Shown: positions 29,360 to 32,209 of the stretch, in pieces | Layout: the number at the start of each line of letters is the position of its first letter | Position numbering within the stretch: the stretch's first letter is position 1 | NCBI GenBank assembly: GCA_903907175.1 | Contig: CAIVNB010000066.1 | Span: 1 to 32,209 of the forward strand | Length of the DNA: 32,209 nucleotides | Direction: 5' to 3' | Origin: an uncultured bacterium | Lineage (GTDB): Bacteria > Patescibacteriota > Minisyncoccia > Phycocordibacterales > UBA9973 | The notes under the pieces: generated by a model | Told to the model about the DNA's origin: nothing | The model's database searches: none | Seen by the model: only the letters and a program-made list of their open reading frames with translations | Program-made: the position numbers and the translations under genes

Positions 29360-30451
29360 TTATACGTTCTCCTTTTCTGTTGGTTTAATTGTAAAGATTT
29401 TATTTATTGTTCCACTGTCCACGACAAGTGTTGAAACCTTAGCCCACTCTTTCATAGCTTCGGCAGTAATCTTTGCGTTAGCATCAGGCACAAGTTCAGT
29501 GATATTTCCTTGTGCATCTACTTTTGCAAGGCCAGTGTCGACAAGATATTTTTTTCGCCATTTTACAATTGGCTCCTGTTCGGCTTCGTATGCCTTTGCT
29601 TTTTGCTCAGCTACTTTCACATCTTGTTCTGCCGCCTTAACCCTCGCTTTTCCTGTTTCTTCCGCGATAGTTACATTTGCAAAAGAGGCCATTAATTCCC
29701 TAGACTTGTCATTCGCGGGATTGAAGTCTTTAAAAATAGACCTAAGCAATTCAAATCCAAAAGTTAGCAACCCTGGTTGGTCTACTGAATCGTTTGCGTG
29801 TCTTTTCATTTCTGAATCGAAATTATCTTTTTCTTCACAAGAATATTGATTAAGATCATGTAACGGCTTTTTGGCCACTAACCCTCTTAAACCCCCGTGA
29901 AGAATTTCATTGGCTGCTTCAAGCCAATTCTTAATACCAAACAAAGCTTTTGCTGGGTTTGTTAATTCCAGCATATTGTTTGTATAGGTATTTACAGCTG
30001 CTAGCTCTTCAGTATCCAGATTAGAAGTAACAGTAGGATATTCCACTCTCCATTCAAGGTGGTTAGATATCCCTGTGCGTGAAATGAGGCAATGTTTTGT
30101 TTCCTTGTCTTCCCAAATCATTACATCTCCATCTTGTTGTTCGCCTATCATTTTTTCTTTTGTATAGGTTAAGGGATATGTGTGAAGAGTGAAAAATGGC
30201 CAAAGGAAAAAATAAATGTTCCATCTCTTTTTTTCACCAGGAATCAGGTCAATAATGTCCCACTTTTGGAATCCACCCAGGATGTCTTCTCCTTTGTAGA
30301 TTGTCTTTCCTTCTATATTTTCGATGAAGGTATAGAGCTTTCCAAGCAACATAATTGCTTGGACGGTCCTTGCCTTTGGCATATAAAATGATTTTTTTAC
30401 CATTAAAAGCACAGTCCCGATTAATAATCCTAAAATAATTGTTGTTGTCAT
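29360..30451 (-). CDS. SPFH/band 7-like membrane protein
   Basis: The 363-residue protein has an N-terminal membrane helix (about 3-20), a mixed alpha/beta domain (about 25-260), and an Ala/Glu/Lys-rich coiled coil (about 262-300, AEETGKARVKAAEQDVKVAE onward) followed by a short tail. The layout, and the TIAEETGKARVKAAEQ region in particular, fits SPFH (stomatin/prohibitin/flotillin) proteins that assemble into membrane rings or scaffolds; the N-terminal domain itself is too diverged for a firm call. It starts an operon with the membrane gene at 28585. Its ATG is the only one in the window preceded by a full AGGAGG at good spacing (10 bases), and its leader of about 170 nt contains a 91-base palindrome, both unlike its neighbours. 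Confidence 0.65.
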   Translation of the reverse strand: MTTTIILGLLIGTVLLMVKKSFYMPKARTVQAIMLLGKLYTFIENIEGKTIYKGEDILGGFQKWDIIDLIPGEKKRWNIYFFLWPFFTLHTYPLTYTKEKMIGEQQDGDVMIWEDKETKHCLISRTGISNHLEWRVEYPTVTSNLDTEELAAVNTYTNNMLELTNPAKALFGIKNWLEAANEILHGGLRGLVAKKPLHDLNQYSCEEKDNFDSEMKRHANDSVDQPGLLTFGFELLRSIFKDFNPANDKSRELMASFANVTIAEETGKARVKAAEQDVKVAEQKAKAYEAEQEPIVKWRKKYLVDTGLAKVDAQGNITELVPDANAKITAEAMKEWAKVSTLVVDSGTINKIFTIKPTEKENV

Positions 30452-30457
30452 AATCCA

Positions 30458-30474
30458 TCGGCCTCCTAAGCCGG
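30458..30474 (-). promoter_or_regulatory. AGGAGG Shine-Dalgarno-like site before the SPFH-like gene
   Basis: On the minus strand AGGAGG lies 10 bases before the ATG at 30451, within a small hairpin (CGGC...GCCG). It is the only perfect site among the starts examined, yet the 16S tail seen here cannot pair with it. Confidence 0.5.
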
Positions 30475-30499
30475 TTGTTTTTTTTAAGTTAGTTTTTAT

Positions 30500-30590
30500 T
30501 TGATAATTTATTCGTTTGAAGGGCGAAATCTTTATATAACCCTCTTTCCAAGAGGGGGAGATTTAGCCACTTAAATGAATAAATTATCAA
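30500..30590. repeat. 91-base long imperfect palindrome (MITE-like or structured leader)
   Basis: TTGATAATTTATTC (30500-30513) pairs exactly with GAATAAATTATCAA (30577-30590). The next stretch, GTTTGAAGGGCGAAATCT against AGATTTAGCCACTTAAAT, continues with few mismatches, and the centre is a CCCTCTT-TCC-AAGAGGG hairpin (30540-30556). Nearly the whole element can fold into one stem of more than 35 pairs. It lies in the predicted leader of the SPFH-like operon. No transposase frame is present. Confidence 0.75.
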
Positions 30591-30627
30591 TATTTAACTT
30601 GTTTTTCAAAGATCCCTATATGCTACA

Positions 30628-30656
30628 AGTATAGCACAAACAAAGCAAAAAGTCAA
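30628..30656 (-). promoter_or_regulatory. promoter of the SPFH-like operon, inside a terminator
   Basis: On the minus strand TTGACT (30656-30651), a 17-base spacer and TATACT (30633-30628, preceded by TGC) form a near-consensus promoter. The -35 box is part of the 5-prime half, on the plus strand, of the terminator hairpin of the next gene. The predicted start is near 30621, giving a leader of about 170 nt. Confidence 0.75.
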
Positions 30657-30675
30657 CCCTAGGGGCTGACTTTTT
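30647..30675 (-). terminator. intrinsic terminator of the Ig-repeat surface protein gene
   Basis: AAAAAGTCA (30647-30655) pairs with TGACTTTTT (30667-30675), with an inner CCCTAGGG. On the minus strand it ends in TTTTT. It overlaps the -35 box of the next minus-strand promoter. Confidence 0.85.
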
Positions 30676-30695
30676 AGCTTAATTTATAATGTTAT

Positions 30696-31808
30696 TTATG
30701 CGTGTTTTAGAGGAGCTTGTCTTTCTCTGTCAGATACATAAAGCTTTCTCCATAATATTACTGCAATGAGAACAAGTATTGCGAAGAATAACCATCCAAA
30801 AAGACTTGAAGGCAAGAATCCACCTGATCCAAATAATGCATTTGCTGCTAGGTCGCTCGTTTGATTTTCATTACCTGATTGATTGTTTGTTGTGTTATTT
30901 TTTGAAGTACTTGAAGTGGTAGTTGTTTTTGAGGTATTTGAAGTATTCTTAGTAGTGGAAGATGAAGTAGTGTTTCCTAGGATAGCTGATGCTACTCTTA
31001 TGGTTTTTGTTTGATAAACAGATGTTCCATTAGAACTATAACCAGTTAGAGTGTATGTTGTTGTGTTAATAGGATGTACAACTTGGGAACCTGAGACACT
31101 TACAGTTCCGATATTTGAAATATTCATTGAATTACAACTATTAGTATCCCAAGTCAAAGTTGAAGAGTCGCCCCTATTAATGTAAGTTGAACTTGCATTG
31201 AAACTTGAAATTTCACAATTTAATCCTTGTACGGTTACAGTTCTAGACTTGGTGATAGCTTCTCCGTTTTGTCCATAAGCGGTTAAGATATATGTGGTTG
31301 GGACTAGGGGATAAACAACCTGAGAACCTGAACTATTCACACTTCCAATATTTGAAATACTTACTGAATTACAATTATTAGTATTCCAATTTAACGTAGA
31401 AGATCCGCCTGAATTAATATAACTGGAACTCACGTTAAAGTTTGGAATTTCACAATGTAGTTGCTGTACGGTCACTGTTCTTGATTGGTAAATAGATCCT
31501 CCATTTTGTCCATAAGCAGTTAACACATAAGTAGTTGTATACATTGGGTAAACAACTTGAGAGCCCGAGGTACTTACAGTTCCAATATTTGAAATGCTTA
31601 TTGAATTACAATTATTAGTATTCCAATTTACCGTTGAAGACCCACCTGGACTAATATAATTTGAACTTACATTGAAACTAGAAATTTCACAATTAAGTGG
31701 CTGAAAATCAGCCTTTGTAATTTCCGGTAACAAAAAAGTTGCGAAAACAAAGGTAGTTAATAATGCTAAAGTAAAAGATATTAAATTTTTGTTATTTATT
31801 TTAAACAT
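30696..31808 (-). CDS. surface protein with three Ig-like repeats and C-terminal anchor
   Basis: From the ATG at 31808 the protein has 370 residues: a signal peptide (about 1-33), three tandem beta-rich repeats of 79 residues (38-115, 117-194, 196-272), a Ser/Thr/Asn-rich low-complexity stalk (280-318), a membrane helix (about 335-353) and a short basic tail. Each repeat has two Cys 27 residues apart (C40/C67, C119/C146, C198/C225), likely disulphides, and shared motifs SGSQVVYP, TTTYxLTAYG and RTVTVQ. The layout suggests a stalked wall- or membrane-anchored surface protein, perhaps an adhesin. A longer frame to 32009 would run through the tRNA-Leu gene and is rejected; a promoter whose -10 box ends six bases before 31808 confirms the start and predicts a leaderless message. 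Confidence 0.82.
   Translation of the reverse strand: MFKINNKNLISFTLALLTTFVFATFLLPEITKADFQPLNCEISSFNVSSNYISPGGSSTVNWNTNNCNSISISNIGTVSTSGSQVVYPMYTTTYVLTAYGQNGGSIYQSRTVTVQQLHCEIPNFNVSSSYINSGGSSTLNWNTNNCNSVSISNIGSVNSSGSQVVYPLVPTTYILTAYGQNGEAITKSRTVTVQGLNCEISSFNASSTYINRGDSSTLTWDTNSCNSMNISNIGTVSVSGSQVVHPINTTTYTLTGYSSNGTSVYQTKTIRVASAILGNTTSSSTTKNTSNTSKTTTTSSTSKNNTTNNQSGNENQTSDLAANALFGSGGFLPSSLFGWLFFAILVLIAVILWRKLYVSDRERQAPLKHA
30993..31697 (-). repeat. three 237-base tandem coding repeats
   Basis: The DNA encoding the three Ig-like repeats is itself repetitive with a period of 237 bases (79 codons); long stretches such as the ones encoding WNTNNCNS and SISNIG are near-identical. This makes the region prone to copy-number change by recombination. 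Confidence 0.8.
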
Positions 31809-31814
31809 GCTACC

Positions 31815-31843
31815 AGTATAGCATATCCTAATATAAAAGTCAA
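31815..31843 (-). promoter_or_regulatory. promoter giving a leaderless start at 31808
   Basis: On the minus strand TTGACT (31843-31838), a 17-base spacer and TATACT (31820-31815, preceded by TGC) end six bases before the ATG at 31808. This is the clearest leaderless case because -35, spacer and extended -10 are all near consensus. Confidence 0.85.
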
Positions 31844-31882
31844 GCCCTAATAGATACTTATAAATAAAGGTTAAAAATGATG

Positions 31883-31964
31883 TGCCCGAGGTGGGAATCG
31901 AACCCACATCCCTTGCGAGACACGATTTTAAGTCGTGCGCGTATACCAGTTCCGCCACTCGGGC
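31883..31964 (-). tRNA. tRNA-Leu (anticodon TAA)
   Basis: On the minus strand the acceptor GCCCGAG pairs with CTCGGGC, followed by discriminator A. The anticodon stem CACGA/TCGTG holds loop CTTAAAA. A variable arm (TCTCGCAAGGGA region) marks a class II tRNA, and the T arm is GTGGG TTCGATT CCCAC. CCA is not encoded. Confidence 0.95.
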
Positions 31965-31980
31965 ATTTTTTAATGACCTG

Positions 31981-32052
31981 AGGCCTGGGGCGGAATTGAA
32001 CCGCCGCATAGAGATTTTGCAGATCTCTGCCTTACCACTTGGCTACCAGGCC
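31981..32052 (-). tRNA. tRNA-Cys (anticodon GCA)
   Basis: On the minus strand the acceptor GGCCTGG pairs with CCAGGCC, followed by discriminator T, the expected U73 of cysteine tRNA. The anticodon loop is CTGCAAA in an AGAGAT/ATCTCT stem, and the T arm is GGCGG TTCAATT CCGCC. CCA is not encoded. It lies 16 bases upstream of tRNA-Leu on the same strand, so the two are probably co-transcribed. Confidence 0.95.
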
Positions 32053-32134
32053 ATTTTTCTAGTCTAACATTTTTTAAAAAACTTTCAAAATAGGAGAATT
32101 TATGATATCTTAAATATAGTTAAAAAATTTATTT

Positions 32135-32207
32135 CCGCCCTTAGCTCAGCTGGTAGAGCAGATCCCTCTTAAGGATAAGGTCCTCGGTTCGATCCCGAGA
32201 GGGCGGA
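32135..32207 (+). tRNA. tRNA-Lys (anticodon CTT)
   Basis: The acceptor CCGCCCT pairs with AGGGCGG, discriminator A32207. The D stem is GCTC/GAGC, the anticodon loop CTCTTAA, and the T arm CTCGG TTCGATC CCGAG. Pair 27-43 is a G-A mismatch. The next bases are CA, so CCA is not encoded. It is divergent from tRNA-Cys, and the window ends two bases later. Confidence 0.93.
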
Positions 32208-32209
32208 CA

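Noticed and set aside
29359-29378. AGGAG before the ATG at 29358 as a Shine-Dalgarno site
   Set aside because: The bases are the final Lys-Glu-Asn codons of the upstream SPFH-like gene, so their presence is explained by coding.
31809-32009. N-terminal extension of the surface protein to 32009
   Set aside because: It would translate through tRNA-Leu and part of tRNA-Cys; the signal peptide and promoter fix the start at 31808.
31882-32067. Plus-strand frame MPEVGIEPTSLARHDF...
   Set aside because: It is the familiar antisense peptide of tRNA-Leu and tRNA-Cys, not a gene.
1-32209. CRISPR arrays, insertion sequences, prophage genes
   Set aside because: No regularly spaced direct repeats, transposase, integrase or phage structural genes were seen on either strand.

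Overview
The window looks like a piece of a Candidate Phyla Radiation (Patescibacteria) genome, most likely a Parcubacteria-type lineage. The evidence is AT-rich DNA, compact genes, shortened Mur ligases, several small two-helix type IV secretion pilin-like proteins, a Cys-rich protein family that I recall mainly from such genomes, and tRNA genes without an encoded CCA. This placement is inference; the full 16S rRNA is not in the window.

Layout. 1-62 is the 3' end of a 16S rRNA gene; no 23S or 5S follows. 338-1831 holds a Ddl-like ATP-grasp gene, tRNA-Pro, an unassigned structured ncRNA with its own promoter and terminator, a perfect DnaA box, and a 23-residue Lys/Ala peptide gene with a folded leader. 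1855-5820 carries secA and four small genes (DUF1653-like, DUF3750-like, two unknown). 5867-17281 is a cell-wall cluster, murE, murD and murC, into which are inserted three paralogous Cys-rich zinc-ribbon proteins, two S51-type peptidases, a Nudix hydrolase very like MTH1, an amphi-Trp protein and a HEPN-like protein. A secreted lysozyme/transglycosylase-like protein follows at 17516. 18220-23947 carries S1 (minus strand), a hypothetical gene, a metallo-beta-lactamase-fold protein without its metal motif, a small membrane protein, gyrA and a methyltransferase. 23973-28483 carries a membrane-anchored solute-binding protein and a run of pilin-like genes. On the minus strand, 28585-30451 is a pair of membrane genes (one SPFH-like) and 30696-31808 is a surface protein with three Ig-like repeats. 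tRNA-Leu, tRNA-Cys and tRNA-Lys close the window.

The most striking signal concerns translation initiation. The 16S 3' end keeps a well-paired helix 45 with its GGAA loop, but the tail that should read CACCTCCTT reads TAATTCAA, so the anti-Shine-Dalgarno sequence is gone. In agreement, almost no start codon has a Shine-Dalgarno sequence, and at least six genes have a strong, mostly extended (TGn) -10 box ending only 6-7 bases before the ATG, which predicts leaderless mRNAs. The one clear AGGAGG precedes the SPFH-like gene.

The second notable signal is the Cys-rich family (7096, 8769, 13624). Each protein has homologous double zinc-ribbon modules at both ends and two related Cys-rich cores between them, and all sit inside the mur cluster. 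Their function is unknown.
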